14,992 nucleotides of DNA from Clostridia bacterium. Lineage in GTDB: Bacteria; Bacillota; Clostridia; Christensenellales; UBA3700. Below, one piece after another: positions 1 to 7,446 of the stretch. Location of the stretch: the NCBI GenBank assembly GCA_900772745.1, contig CAAGRV010000055.1, positions 1 through 14,992 of the forward strand. Direction: 5' to 3'. Positions within the stretch are counted from its first letter, which is position 1, and every line of letters begins with the position of its first letter. Position numbers and translations under genes: made by a program. The notes beneath the pieces were generated by a model. That model was given only the letters and a program-made list of their open reading frames with translations, had not been told where the DNA came from and did not search any database.

Positions 1-1230
1 ATGCCCGAAAAGGACGTTGTGTTGACCGCTTTGTTTGATGATATTATTTACAATATAATGGTAACAAACGGAACGTCGAACGCACCTACGGCAAAATATG
101 GCGAAAGCGTAACCATTATGGCAAACGCTCCTGCGACGGGAAAAGAATTCGATAAGTGGGTTGTTACGGGAATTACTTTGACCGACGAAGATTTGGCAAA
201 ATCGACGATTACTTTCAGAATGCCTGCAAGTAACGTGACAATGCAAGCAACGTACAAAGACGTTATTTATAGAATTACCGTCAAGGACGGAACAACCACC
301 TTGGATATGGCAAAATATCAAGCAGAAGTTACCGTAAAGGCAAACGATCCTGACACAGATATGTACTTCGACAAGTGGGAAGTTGAGGGACTTGACACTA
401 CGGGTATGGACTTAACCAAAAAGGAAATCAAGTTCAATATGCCTGCCGGAAATGTAACATTTAAGGCAACTTATTTATCTGTTCCAAAGTATGATATAAT
501 AACAGTGGACGGCACGAAAGACAAATCCCCTGCAAAAGAAGGTGAAACCATTACCATAACCGCAAATCCTGCACCAACGGGAAAAGTCTTCGACAAATGG
601 ACTTGCGAAACGGCTGGCGTAACCATTGAGTTTGCAAGTGCGACAAGTGCCAAGACAACCTTTGTAATGCCTGCAAGCGAAATCACAATCCAAGCGCATT
701 TTAGAAATATTGATGATGCTCCGTCGGTTGAAATCAAAGTCGAAAACGGAACGGGCGCAGGAACATATAAACAAGGCGAAAGCGTGACCATAACGGCTGA
801 AGATAAAGAAGGCAAAGTATTCCAAGGATGGAAAGACGAAAGTGGTGCAATCGTCAGCACGGACAAGAGCTATACTTTCAAGGTAACAGGTGCAACAACT
901 TTGACTGCCGTATATGAAGATAAAGCGCCGTCGCCAACTCCGCAACCAGGAACAGATACCAAGCCAACGACCGAAAAACAAGGATTGTCGGGCGGTGCGA
1001 TTGCTGGTATCGTAATCGGAACGTTGCTACTTGCTGGAATTGGCGGATTTGCAATCTTCTGGTTCGCAGTCAAGAAAAAGACATTTGACGATTTGGGCAT
1101 AGCTTTGAAGAAAGGCTTTACGGCAATGGGCAACGGAATAAAAACCGCTTGTCGTGCAATCGCCAACTTCTTCAAAAAGATAGGAGCAAAAATCAAAGAG
1201 TTGTTCAACAAGAACAAACAAGATAAATAA
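1..1230 (+). CDS. InlB-type repeat surface protein with C-terminal membrane anchor (5' partial)
   Basis: This is the C-terminal 409 residues of a larger extracellular protein. The first codon is ATG, but it falls at the MP(A/E)..V-type end of a repeat unit, so the true start lies upstream of the window. About four repeats of 70-76 residues follow (roughly 15-87, 88-160, 161-236, 237-307). Each has the plan NGT...GE.VTI.A.....G..FDKW......F.MPA..VT..A.Y, which resembles the divergent InlB B-repeat domain of Gram-positive surface proteins. A Pro/Thr linker (308-327), a Gly-rich transmembrane helix (about 331-357) and a basic amphipathic tail of about 50 residues (358-409) follow. There is no LPxTG motif, so anchoring is by the helix, with the tail predicted inside. 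A terminator follows directly. The repeats suggest adhesion or a stalk role, but the ligand cannot be told. Confidence 0.8.
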   Translation: MPEKDVVLTALFDDIIYNIMVTNGTSNAPTAKYGESVTIMANAPATGKEFDKWVVTGITLTDEDLAKSTITFRMPASNVTMQATYKDVIYRITVKDGTTTLDMAKYQAEVTVKANDPDTDMYFDKWEVEGLDTTGMDLTKKEIKFNMPAGNVTFKATYLSVPKYDIITVDGTKDKSPAKEGETITITANPAPTGKVFDKWTCETAGVTIEFASATSAKTTFVMPASEITIQAHFRNIDDAPSVEIKVENGTGAGTYKQGESVTITAEDKEGKVFQGWKDESGAIVSTDKSYTFKVTGATTLTAVYEDKAPSPTPQPGTDTKPTTEKQGLSGGAIAGIVIGTLLLAGIGGFAIFWFAVKKKTFDDLGIALKKGFTAMGNGIKTACRAIANFFKKIGAKIKELFNKNKQDK

Positions 1231-1237
1231 TATCAAC

Positions 1238-1270
1238 GAGCCGTTCGCAGTCAGCGAACGGCTCTCTTTC
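1238..1270 (+). terminator. Rho-independent terminator of the repeat protein gene
   Basis: A perfect 11-bp stem (GAGCCGTTCGC at 1238-1248, complement at 1254-1264) with loop AGTCA is followed by TCTTTCT. It lies 8 bases after the stop codon. Confidence 0.85.
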
Positions 1271-1326
1271 TAAATATTTTGACCACAGCCCAAAAGCAAA
1301 TATTTTTGTGCTTTTGCATTATTTTG

Positions 1327-1355
1327 TTGAAAAAACAAAGTGTATTTTGTATAAT
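1327..1355 (+). promoter_or_regulatory. Sigma-A promoter of birA, predicted leaderless
   Basis: TTGAAA (1327-1332), a 17-bp spacer and TATAAT (1350-1355) form a near-consensus promoter. Only six bases separate the -10 box from ATG at 1362, so the expected transcription start falls on or within a base or two of the start codon. No Shine-Dalgarno sequence is present. Confidence 0.8.
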
Positions 1356-1361
1356 GAGAGT

Positions 1362-2132
1362 ATGAATTATATCTATCTAGACGCACAAAAATTGACCGAG
1401 CGTATAGGCGACAGAGTGGTGGTGTTGGACAGCGTAACTTCCACCAACGACTACTTAGAACAAGCCTATCTTGCAGGGCAAAATATACGATTGGTGACAG
1501 TCGAAGGACAAAGCCAAGGCAAGGGCAGACTTGATGGCAGAGTGTTCTTTTCGCCCAAGTACACAGGCATATATATGAGTATGTTGGCGGACGTGGATTG
1601 TCCGCTAGCAGATGGCGCATTGCTCACGCCAGCGGTTGCGGTTGCGACTTGCAACGCTATCCAAAAAGTCACAGGCATACGCCCATCAATCAAGTGGATA
1701 AACGACTTGTATATTGCCCACAAAAAGCTGTCGGGGATATTGTGCAAAGTCGTGCAAATGGACAGCGAGTGCGTGCGAAAACTCATAGTCGGTATAGGTA
1801 TCAATGTCAACCGCCCAATCGAGCCAATCCCTGTCGAGATAGACCAAAAACTTGCTTTTTTGAGCGAAGATATTGTCATCGACCGCAACGCACTCATAGC
1901 CGAGATTTACGCCCAAGTCCAATCAATGCTCACTCATCTAGACAAATCGGCTATGCTTGCCCAATACCGCCAAGACAATTTTTTGATAGACCAAATAGTA
2001 GAATTTAGGCTCAATGACGCCACCCACCAAGGTGTGGTAGTGGACATTGATGACAGCGCTAGGCTGGTGGTGCAATGCACGGACAATATATACACCCTAG
2101 ACAGCGGAGAAGTCAGTTTGACAGCATTCTAG
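1362..2132 (+). CDS. birA: Biotin--[acetyl-CoA-carboxylase] ligase, single-domain type
   Basis: This is a biotin protein ligase of 256 residues. The family activates biotin with ATP to biotinyl-AMP and transfers it to a lysine of biotin carboxyl carrier proteins in the cytoplasm. The N-terminal TSTND motif, the biotin/AMP loop GQSQGKGRLDGR, KWINDLYI...KKLSGIL (KWPND in most homologues, here Pro to Ile) and GIGINVNRP are all visible, and a short SH3-like C-terminal domain follows. No N-terminal winged helix is present, so it is the non-repressor class. The open frame extends back to 1308, but those codons contain the -35 and -10 boxes, so ATG at 1362 is the start. The gene is monocistronic and converges on the aminopeptidase gene. 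Confidence 0.9.
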   Translation: MNYIYLDAQKLTERIGDRVVVLDSVTSTNDYLEQAYLAGQNIRLVTVEGQSQGKGRLDGRVFFSPKYTGIYMSMLADVDCPLADGALLTPAVAVATCNAIQKVTGIRPSIKWINDLYIAHKKLSGILCKVVQMDSECVRKLIVGIGINVNRPIEPIPVEIDQKLAFLSEDIVIDRNALIAEIYAQVQSMLTHLDKSAMLAQYRQDNFLIDQIVEFRLNDATHQGVVVDIDDSARLVVQCTDNIYTLDSGEVSLTAF

Positions 2133-2148
2133 CATAGCACAATCTATA

Positions 2149-2250
2149 CCGCTAGTAGGCTGTCCCAACAAGCATATATATTGCAAAGCTTATCCAGAAA
2201 GCGCAAGCAAGTTGCAATAGGTGCCAAGTTGCTGGGGATAATCGCACCTA
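2149..2250. repeat. Degenerate structured intergenic repeat, copy A
   Basis: The 18-base head at 2149-2166 matches the head of a second copy after feoB (12554-12571) at 15 of 18 positions, including CTGTCCC. The remainder can fold: TAGGTGC (2218-2224) pairs with GCACCTA (2244-2250), and TTATCC pairs with GGATAA around it. The bodies of the two copies have diverged strongly, so the family call rests mainly on the head and on a similar folded layout. Confidence 0.4.
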
Positions 2251-2260
2251 TCTAAAACAA

Positions 2261-2305
2261 AAAACCGACCTGTATCGAGTTATTGGTCGGTTTTGTTATT
2301 TTTTT
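2261..2305. terminator. Bidirectional terminator between birA and the aminopeptidase gene
   Basis: A 10-bp stem AAAACCGACC (2261-2270) / GGTCGGTTTT (2285-2294) has a 14-base loop. A T-rich tract follows on the plus strand (2295-2305), and TTGTTTTAGA follows on the minus strand. It can end both convergent genes. Confidence 0.85.
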
Positions 2306-2311
2306 GGATTG

Positions 2312-3547
2312 TTATTTGCTCAGACACACGAAGTTGCCGTCCTTGATAATATCCACTCTCTCACCATTTTCTTTGACGCCCACGACGCTCATATCCTTGG
2401 TGCCGTACATAAAGTCAACGTGAGTGCAAGAAGAATTTACGCCTGCTTTTTCTTGCTCAGACTTGCTCATATTTTCTATGCCGGTTATCATCGGATAAGC
2501 TTCTCCGATAGCCAAGTGGCACGATGCGTTCTCATCGAACAGAGTGTTGTAGAAAAGAGTACCAAGGTTGCGGATAGGCGAGTCATATTGCACGAACGCG
2601 ATTTCGCCAAGATAGTGCGAGCCTTCATCGCTTTCGATGATACCTTTGAGTGTATCCTTGCCTACTTTGGCATCATAGTCCACGATTTTGCCATTCTCGA
2701 ATTTTATCCAAAACTTGTCCACACAGCTACCATTGTGAATGAGCGGAAGAGCCGAGTAAACTATGCCACCCACATTGTGTTTGTCAGGGAGCGAAAAAAC
2801 TTCCTCGGTAGGCATATTGGCAGTAAAGCCAATTCCGTCTTGGCTATTTTCGTGACCACCGCTAAAATAATAGCCCTTTGGCATACCCACGCTTAGGTTG
2901 GTGCCAAGGCTGTTGGTCAGCTCGAATTTGCAGAACTTAGAATTGGTCAAGAATTCGCTCAAATCTGCCAATCTTTGGATATGATTTTGCCAAGCTTTCA
3001 CAGGGTTAGGCTGGTCTAGTCGCATTGTTTTGAAAATCATATCCCACAGCTTGCGGTTGGCTTGCGATGGGGTGAGAGTTGGAAAAATCTTTTTTGCCCA
3101 GTTGTCGTTAGGTACGGCGCACAAACACCAACGAATAAGGTTGGACGTTGCGGCATTGAAATATTTTTGGAGAGCGACATGTCTTGCTCTCGAAACTTTG
3201 GCAAGGAGCAATGGATCGACATTCTCGAACACGTCGGGATCTTCTGCCAAAATGGAAATGTAGCAACAGCGAGTGTCCACCAAGTGATTGTATCTGTCGA
3301 CATACCACTTGTCGAGCGTAGTCAAGTCTTGCTCGGACATATAGGTATAATTGAGGAGAGCCATTTGTTCGTCCGAGAACATAAGCTCGACTTTTCTAGC
3401 ACCAGCGAGATAGGCTTGCTGGCTGATTTTGCGAGCAAGTTCCAAGCCCTCGTGAGTGCAGTTGATGACCAAAGTGTCGCCCTTTTGGAGATTTACCCCC
3501 ACTTCTACGACCAATTTTGCATATTTTGTAAGCATTGTGTTGTTCAT
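2312..3547 (-). CDS. M29-family metallo-aminopeptidase (AmpS/AmpT/PepS-like)
   Basis: This is a cytoplasmic aminopeptidase of 411 residues, the usual length for peptidase family M29, whose members use a two-metal centre to remove N-terminal residues from peptides. The family's metal and catalytic positions are all recognisable with near-expected spacing: E249 in NMPTEEVF, E315 in YLGEIAF, H344 and Y351 in LFDENASCHLAIGEAY, and H376 and D378 in THVDFM. The N-terminal domain (about 1-200) carries the usual VNLQKGDTLVI segment. ATG at 3547 is chosen because GGAGG (3553-3557) precedes it and the promoter overlaps the longer frame that would begin at 3592. The gene is transcribed alone, divergently from the nan operon. 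Confidence 0.92.
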   Translation of the reverse strand: MNNTMLTKYAKLVVEVGVNLQKGDTLVINCTHEGLELARKISQQAYLAGARKVELMFSDEQMALLNYTYMSEQDLTTLDKWYVDRYNHLVDTRCCYISILAEDPDVFENVDPLLLAKVSRARHVALQKYFNAATSNLIRWCLCAVPNDNWAKKIFPTLTPSQANRKLWDMIFKTMRLDQPNPVKAWQNHIQRLADLSEFLTNSKFCKFELTNSLGTNLSVGMPKGYYFSGGHENSQDGIGFTANMPTEEVFSLPDKHNVGGIVYSALPLIHNGSCVDKFWIKFENGKIVDYDAKVGKDTLKGIIESDEGSHYLGEIAFVQYDSPIRNLGTLFYNTLFDENASCHLAIGEAYPMITGIENMSKSEQEKAGVNSSCTHVDFMYGTKDMSVVGVKENGERVDIIKDGNFVCLSK

Positions 3548-3563
3548 AATAGCCTCCATATCC

Positions 3564-3592
3564 ATTATAATATCATTTTGTCTATCTATCAA
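3564..3592 (-). promoter_or_regulatory. Promoter of the M29 aminopeptidase gene
   Basis: Read on the minus strand, TTGATA (3587-3592), a 17-bp spacer and TATAAT (3564-3569) precede the gene. The predicted start near 3557 coincides with the GGAGG ribosome site (3553-3557), giving a leader of about 10 nt. Confidence 0.8.
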
Positions 3593-3621
3593 GTAGTATA
3601 TTCAAATTGTAAAATATAATA

Positions 3622-3650
3622 TTGAAAAGTCGGGCGCGCTATGGTATAAT
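3622..3650 (+). promoter_or_regulatory. Promoter of the mutarotase-sialidase-nanE-nanK operon
   Basis: TTGAAA (3622-3627), a 17-bp spacer ending in TGG (extended -10 TGn) and TATAAT (3645-3650) form a strong promoter. The predicted start near 3657 falls within the AAGGAG ribosome site (3656-3661). No clear operator palindrome is visible, apart from a GC-rich cgggcgcgc run inside the spacer. Confidence 0.8.
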
Positions 3651-3666
3651 CAAGCAAGGAGATAAT

Positions 3667-4542
3667 ATGCAAACAATAAAAAATGATTTTTTGGAAGTGA
3701 GCGTCACAGAGAAAGGCGGAACGCTGACTAGCATTGTGGACAAAACAACCAACACTCAGCTACTTTGGCAGGGCGCAGAGGACAGCTGGACGGGACAAGA
3801 CGTAGTTATTTTTCCGTTCGTGGGCAGAATGCAAGACGGCTGGTACACCGTAGACGGCAAGCGATATGATATGCCAATCCACGGTTTGTGCGAGGGGGCG
3901 ACTTTCGAGGTGCGAGAGCTGACCGCAGACAAGGTTGTACTTGGACTTAGATATTCCGCAGACACGCTCGTGTGCTATCCGTTCAAGTTCGATTTCGAGG
4001 TGACAAGACAAGTCGTTGGACGCACTTTGACCACCACTATGCGAGTAGTCAACCTTGACGACAAAACGATATATTTTGGTATGGGCGGACACCCTGCTAT
4101 GGCATTGCCTTGCAAGGCGGGCAGTGAGCGTGACGACCTAAGTGGCAACTACCTTGACTTTGGCAGAGAGTACAGCCCGCACAATTTGAGCTTGTACGAG
4201 GGCAAATATATTTTGGGCAAAGAGCAGTTCGGCAAAGTCAGCCAAATTCAGCTTACCAAAGAGCTGATGGACCAATATCCAACCGTGCTACTTTGCGATG
4301 ACTTTCCGAGAGTGTTCGACCTAGTCAGAGCGGACGGCGTGAGAGTGACATTCGATATTACCACCGCCCCAATACTAGGCTTGTGGTCTTGGGAGAACAA
4401 GGGCGGATACTATTGCATAGAACCGTGGCTTGCGACGCCTGATTGCCAACCAGTCACCAGAGAGCTCCAAGACAAACCTTATATTTTGTCACTTGGCAGT
4501 GGCAAACAATACGAATACACATTTTCGATGACAATAAGATAG
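3667..4542 (+). CDS. Aldose 1-epimerase family protein (LacX-type mutarotase)
   Basis: This 291-residue protein has the galactose-mutarotase beta-sandwich fold. The family interconverts alpha and beta anomers of free sugars. LacX-like marks are FPFVGRMQDGWYTVDGKRYDMPIHG (H72), GMGGHPA (H142) and CIEPW (E252), corresponding to the two catalytic histidines and the glutamate base of GalM. ATG at 3667 is preceded by AAGGAG; a longer frame beginning at 3622 would start inside the promoter and is rejected. It is the first gene of the operon and ends 7 bases before the sialidase start. The context suggests it acts on a sugar released or formed during sialoglycan breakdown, for example ManNAc, galactose or sialic acid itself. 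That substrate is inferred, not shown. Confidence 0.85.
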   Translation: MQTIKNDFLEVSVTEKGGTLTSIVDKTTNTQLLWQGAEDSWTGQDVVIFPFVGRMQDGWYTVDGKRYDMPIHGLCEGATFEVRELTADKVVLGLRYSADTLVCYPFKFDFEVTRQVVGRTLTTTMRVVNLDDKTIYFGMGGHPAMALPCKAGSERDDLSGNYLDFGREYSPHNLSLYEGKYILGKEQFGKVSQIQLTKELMDQYPTVLLCDDFPRVFDLVRADGVRVTFDITTAPILGLWSWENKGGYYCIEPWLATPDCQPVTRELQDKPYILSLGSGKQYEYTFSMTIR

Positions 4543-4549
4543 GAGAGTT

Positions 4550-5863
4550 ATGCACGATTTTACACAGCTATTTTGCAAAGAAACTTGCGGACAGGGCAAC
4601 TACCGCATTCCGTCTATCATCACTACAAAACACGGCACTGTGATTGCGGCGGTGGACGAGCGATATTATGGTGGTGGTGACAACCCAAACCGTATCGACA
4701 AAATTGTCAAAAGAAGTACGGACAACGGCAAGAGTTGGCAAGACAAAATTTTGGTAGTCGAAGAAGTGGGCAATGAGAAAATGAAAGCGTCAGCGGCAAT
4801 AGACCCAGCGCTTTTGTATGACAGCTACAACGACCGCATATTTATGTTGTATGACCACACACCGGCGGGAGTGGGCATTTTGTCATCTCGCAAAGGAGTG
4901 GGCGAAACAGCCAAGGGCGAAAGACTTGTCTATGCCAAGGGCGAAGAATATGTTGTCCGTGGCGACGCATTGTACAAGGCAGACCAAGCGACCGTATACA
5001 AGTGCGACAAACAAGGCAATGTCTATCAAGACGGAGCATACAAGGGCAATTATTTTATCGGCGACGGAGAGTTCAAAGAGCTGGACAGCTTTTTCTTGAT
5101 GCTATGTTGGAGCGATGACGACGGACTTACTTGGTCACAGCCAATTTGTCTAAATCACCAAGTCAAACGAGCAGACACCAGTTTTTTGGGCGTAGGTCCT
5201 GGCATAGGTATTCAAATGCACGGCGGAGAATATGACGGCAGACTTGTGTTCCCTATCTATTACAACACAGGTTGGGGACGCAATTTATGGTTGTCTTGCG
5301 CAGTCATTTACAGCGATGACGGGGGCAAAACTTGGAGTATGGGCGACAGTCCCAACAATTCTCGCAAGCGATTGGGCATTTTCAAGATGAGTGACAAGTT
5401 CCTATTCCTCAACGAGTGCTTGACAGAGAGCCAAGTTATCCAATGTGCGGACGGACATTTAAGAATTTTTATGCGCAACCACTCAGGCAAAAAGCGAGTT
5501 GCCCTAGCCGACAGCTATGACGGCGGAGTGAGCTGGCAAAACTTCCGTTTCGACGAAACGCTTGTCCAATGTATTTGTCAGTTGAGCATAATTCAAATCC
5601 AAGACGAAGACCGCCCAGCGACCATTTTTCTCAATGCGGCACACGCCAAAGCACGCAAAAATGGCGTAGTGAGATTGTCTTATGACGATGGCGAAACGTG
5701 GCAATACAGCGCAACTGTCCGAGAAGGGGAGTTTGTGTACAGTTCAATGGCGCAACTATCGGACGGCGAGATAGGAATTTTGTACGAGCCAAGCACCCAA
5801 CACGAAAGTGTTGACTTTGTAAAAATAACAACAAAATGGATAAAGGAGAACAACAATGCCTAA
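4550..5863 (+). CDS. nanH: Exo-alpha-sialidase (GH33), no signal peptide
   Basis: This 437-residue glycoside hydrolase of family 33 removes terminal sialic acid from glycans with retention of configuration. The arginine-triad start YRIPSI (R19), five Asp-boxes (S56TDNGKSW, S188DDDGLTW, S255DDGGKTW, S322YDGGVSW, S377YDDGETW), a probable acid/base Asp in NRIDKIVKRS (D50), E293 in ESQVIQ, R309 in FMRN, and the probable nucleophile Y397 with E413 in YSSMAQLSDGEIGILYE are all visible. Residues 110-180 form an insertion, and GVGPGIGIQ (215-221) recalls NanB/NanA-type sialidases. The N-terminus MHDFTQLFCK is not a signal peptide, and there is no anchor or carbohydrate-binding domain, so it should be cytoplasmic like the small NanH of Clostridium perfringens. 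An SD (AGGAGAG) precedes ATG 4550. The end overlaps nanE by 8 bases. Confidence 0.92.
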   Translation: MHDFTQLFCKETCGQGNYRIPSIITTKHGTVIAAVDERYYGGGDNPNRIDKIVKRSTDNGKSWQDKILVVEEVGNEKMKASAAIDPALLYDSYNDRIFMLYDHTPAGVGILSSRKGVGETAKGERLVYAKGEEYVVRGDALYKADQATVYKCDKQGNVYQDGAYKGNYFIGDGEFKELDSFFLMLCWSDDDGLTWSQPICLNHQVKRADTSFLGVGPGIGIQMHGGEYDGRLVFPIYYNTGWGRNLWLSCAVIYSDDGGKTWSMGDSPNNSRKRLGIFKMSDKFLFLNECLTESQVIQCADGHLRIFMRNHSGKKRVALADSYDGGVSWQNFRFDETLVQCICQLSIIQIQDEDRPATIFLNAAHAKARKNGVVRLSYDDGETWQYSATVREGEFVYSSMAQLSDGEIGILYEPSTQHESVDFVKITTKWIKENNNA

Positions 5864-6533
5864 TTTGAAGAGAGGACTTATCGTATCATGCCAAGCAATC
5901 GAGGGCGAATCATTGCACGGACTTGGCATAATGAAGCATTTTGCTTATGCAGCATACAAGGGAGGCGCAGTAGGTATCAGAGCCAACGGAGTGGAAGACA
6001 TCAAAGATATCAAAACTCGAGTTGACTTGCCTATTATCGGTATCATCAAGGCTGTTTATTCAGACAGCGGTGTGTACATTACCCCAACGCTCAAAGAAGT
6101 AAAGGAGCTCATAGAATGTGGTTGCGACGTCATCGCACTTGATTGTACCAGCAGAAAAAGACCGAACGATGAAAAACTCGAAGATTTGGTAGATTATATC
6201 CGCCAAAATGCTCCAAATGTGGAGATTATGGCAGACACAGCAGACTACAAAGACGCCGAATATGCTTACAAGTTGGGCTTTGATTATATAGGCTCAACTA
6301 TGCGTGGATATACCGACGGCACGAGGGGAATTGAAATCCCAGATTGCGACTTTTTGTCCAAGCTTGTGCACGATTTTCCTAAGGCACATATCATTGCCGA
6401 AGGTGGAATTTGGGAGAGAGAACAACTCCGCAACGTGTGCAAAACAGGCGTATATGCAGTAGTAATTGGTAGCAGTATTACCCGCCCTACCGACATTACC
6501 AAGAGATTTGTAGGAGCTATGGAGCTATGCTAA
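5856..6533 (+). CDS. nanE: N-acetylmannosamine-6-phosphate 2-epimerase
   Basis: This 225-residue TIM-barrel enzyme converts ManNAc-6-P to GlcNAc-6-P, the last step before the amino-sugar pool in sialic-acid catabolism. It is full length for the family. The N-terminal GLIVSCQA, the catalytic lysine in IIGIIKAVY (K65), LDCTSRKRP, MADTAD, DYIGSTMRGYT and the acid/base glutamate in IIAEGGIW (E182) are all present. The start overlaps the sialidase stop, with AAGGAG at 5843-5848, and the end overlaps nanK, so translational coupling is likely. The context with sialidase and NanK makes the assignment firm. Confidence 0.96.
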   Translation: MPNLKRGLIVSCQAIEGESLHGLGIMKHFAYAAYKGGAVGIRANGVEDIKDIKTRVDLPIIGIIKAVYSDSGVYITPTLKEVKELIECGCDVIALDCTSRKRPNDEKLEDLVDYIRQNAPNVEIMADTADYKDAEYAYKLGFDYIGSTMRGYTDGTRGIEIPDCDFLSKLVHDFPKAHIIAEGGIWEREQLRNVCKTGVYAVVIGSSITRPTDITKRFVGAMELC

Positions 6534-7402
6534 GCATAGGGGTAGACGTCGGCGGTACAAATATAAAATCTGCACTTATCCGCACTGATCAAGACGGCAA
6601 AATGAGCATTGTCGAAAGGTATTCTTTGCCTACCCAAGGCAAGGAAGGGGCAATGGTTATCATCGACAATATCACCAAAGCCATCACCCACTTTGACATA
6701 TCCCAAGCCGACACAATAGGTGTTGCCAGTGCGGGCACAATAGATTGGGATAGTGGCAACGTGACTTATGCCACAGACACTTTGCGTGGATTTACGGGGA
6801 TAGAGCTGTCCAAGTTGTTGACCAAGCGCATAGGTAAAAGAGTTGTGGCAGTCAACGACGCCGTCGGGGCGCTCATCGGAGAATGTGTAGAGGGTAGCGG
6901 CAAAGGACACGACAGAGTGATGATGTTCACTTTGGGTACAGGATTGGGAGCGTCGCTCCTTACTTCTATGCACCTGGACAGCAATGCGGTGGTGGACACA
7001 AGGCTAGGTCATCTTCAAATTCACCCAGGCGGATATGTGTGCACGTGTGGAGAAAAGGGTTGTAGCGAGCAGTATGTTTCGGCAACCGCACTCAAAAGAG
7101 AGAGCGGACTTGACGACTTGTACGAGCTTTTCGACAGCCAAGACGAGCGTATTCAGCAAGTTGCGCACAACTTCTATGTGGACTTTGTGACCGTGTTGGA
7201 GAGAGCGGTGGAGATATACAAACCCGAGATTATTTTGGTAGGCGGTGGAGTAGTCGAACTTCAAAAGCTTTGGTGGAAGGATTTTATGCAAATATATTCT
7301 GCCAAACTCGACACACCTATTATGCCAGCTACCCTTGGCAACAAGGCAGGAGTGGTGGGCGCTGTCTATTGCTCTATTCACGGTATTTTCGCCAAACAAT
7401 AG
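6527..7402 (+). CDS. nanK: ROK-family N-acetylmannosamine kinase
   Basis: This 291-residue ROK sugar kinase is predicted to phosphorylate ManNAc with ATP, giving the substrate of NanE. It shows the phosphate-binding DVGGTNIK (7-14), catalytic Asp in VNDAVGAL (D111), TLGTGLGASL, the ROK zinc motif GH...CTCGEKGCSEQY (H162, C172, C174, C179), and a C-terminal VGGGVV. Hexose ROK kinases carry GEIGH before the zinc histidine; here it reads TRLGH, so the usual sugar-contacting Glu is Arg159. E. coli NanK also departs from Glu there, which fits a ManNAc rather than glucose kinase. ATG overlaps the nanE end by 7 bases, with GGAG just upstream. It is the last gene of the operon. Confidence 0.88.
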   Translation: MLSIGVDVGGTNIKSALIRTDQDGKMSIVERYSLPTQGKEGAMVIIDNITKAITHFDISQADTIGVASAGTIDWDSGNVTYATDTLRGFTGIELSKLLTKRIGKRVVAVNDAVGALIGECVEGSGKGHDRVMMFTLGTGLGASLLTSMHLDSNAVVDTRLGHLQIHPGGYVCTCGEKGCSEQYVSATALKRESGLDDLYELFDSQDERIQQVAHNFYVDFVTVLERAVEIYKPEIILVGGGVVELQKLWWKDFMQIYSAKLDTPIMPATLGNKAGVVGAVYCSIHGIFAKQ

Positions 7403-7405
7403 CCC

Positions 7406-7434
7406 AAAAGTCGATACATATCACGATTTTGAAA
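7406..7434. repeat. Short element with GTCGATA..TATC core, copy 1
   Basis: This stretch aligns with 13661-13690: both read AAAA(G)GTCGATAnnTATC, then GA and a T-run, then TTTGAA. It sits between the nanK stop and its terminator. The copy at 13667-13680 keeps a palindrome with 6-bp arms (TCGATA-AG-TATCGA); here the right arm is broken by two extra bases. Confidence 0.35.
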
Positions 7435-7446
7435 CTATTTATAGCG

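Noticed and set aside
1..3. ATG at the first base as the true start of the repeat protein
   Set aside because: It is the conserved Met of the MPA..VT repeat ending, so the gene began before the window.
471..1217. Several long open frames on the minus strand opposite the repeat protein
   Set aside because: They mirror the repeats of the real gene, have no ribosome sites and give Ser/Val/Phe-rich sequence unlike any family.
1308..1361. Longer N-terminus for birA
   Set aside because: These bases contain the -35 and -10 boxes and encode no conserved sequence.
2189..2250. A functional SAM riboswitch
   Set aside because: The core between the outer stem words is missing and no downstream plus-strand gene exists; kept only as a low-interest note.
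2309..3619. Plus-strand frames across the aminopeptidase gene (2309-2896 and 3062-3619)
   Set aside because: They are antisense to a gene with all M29 catalytic residues and show no SD or motif.
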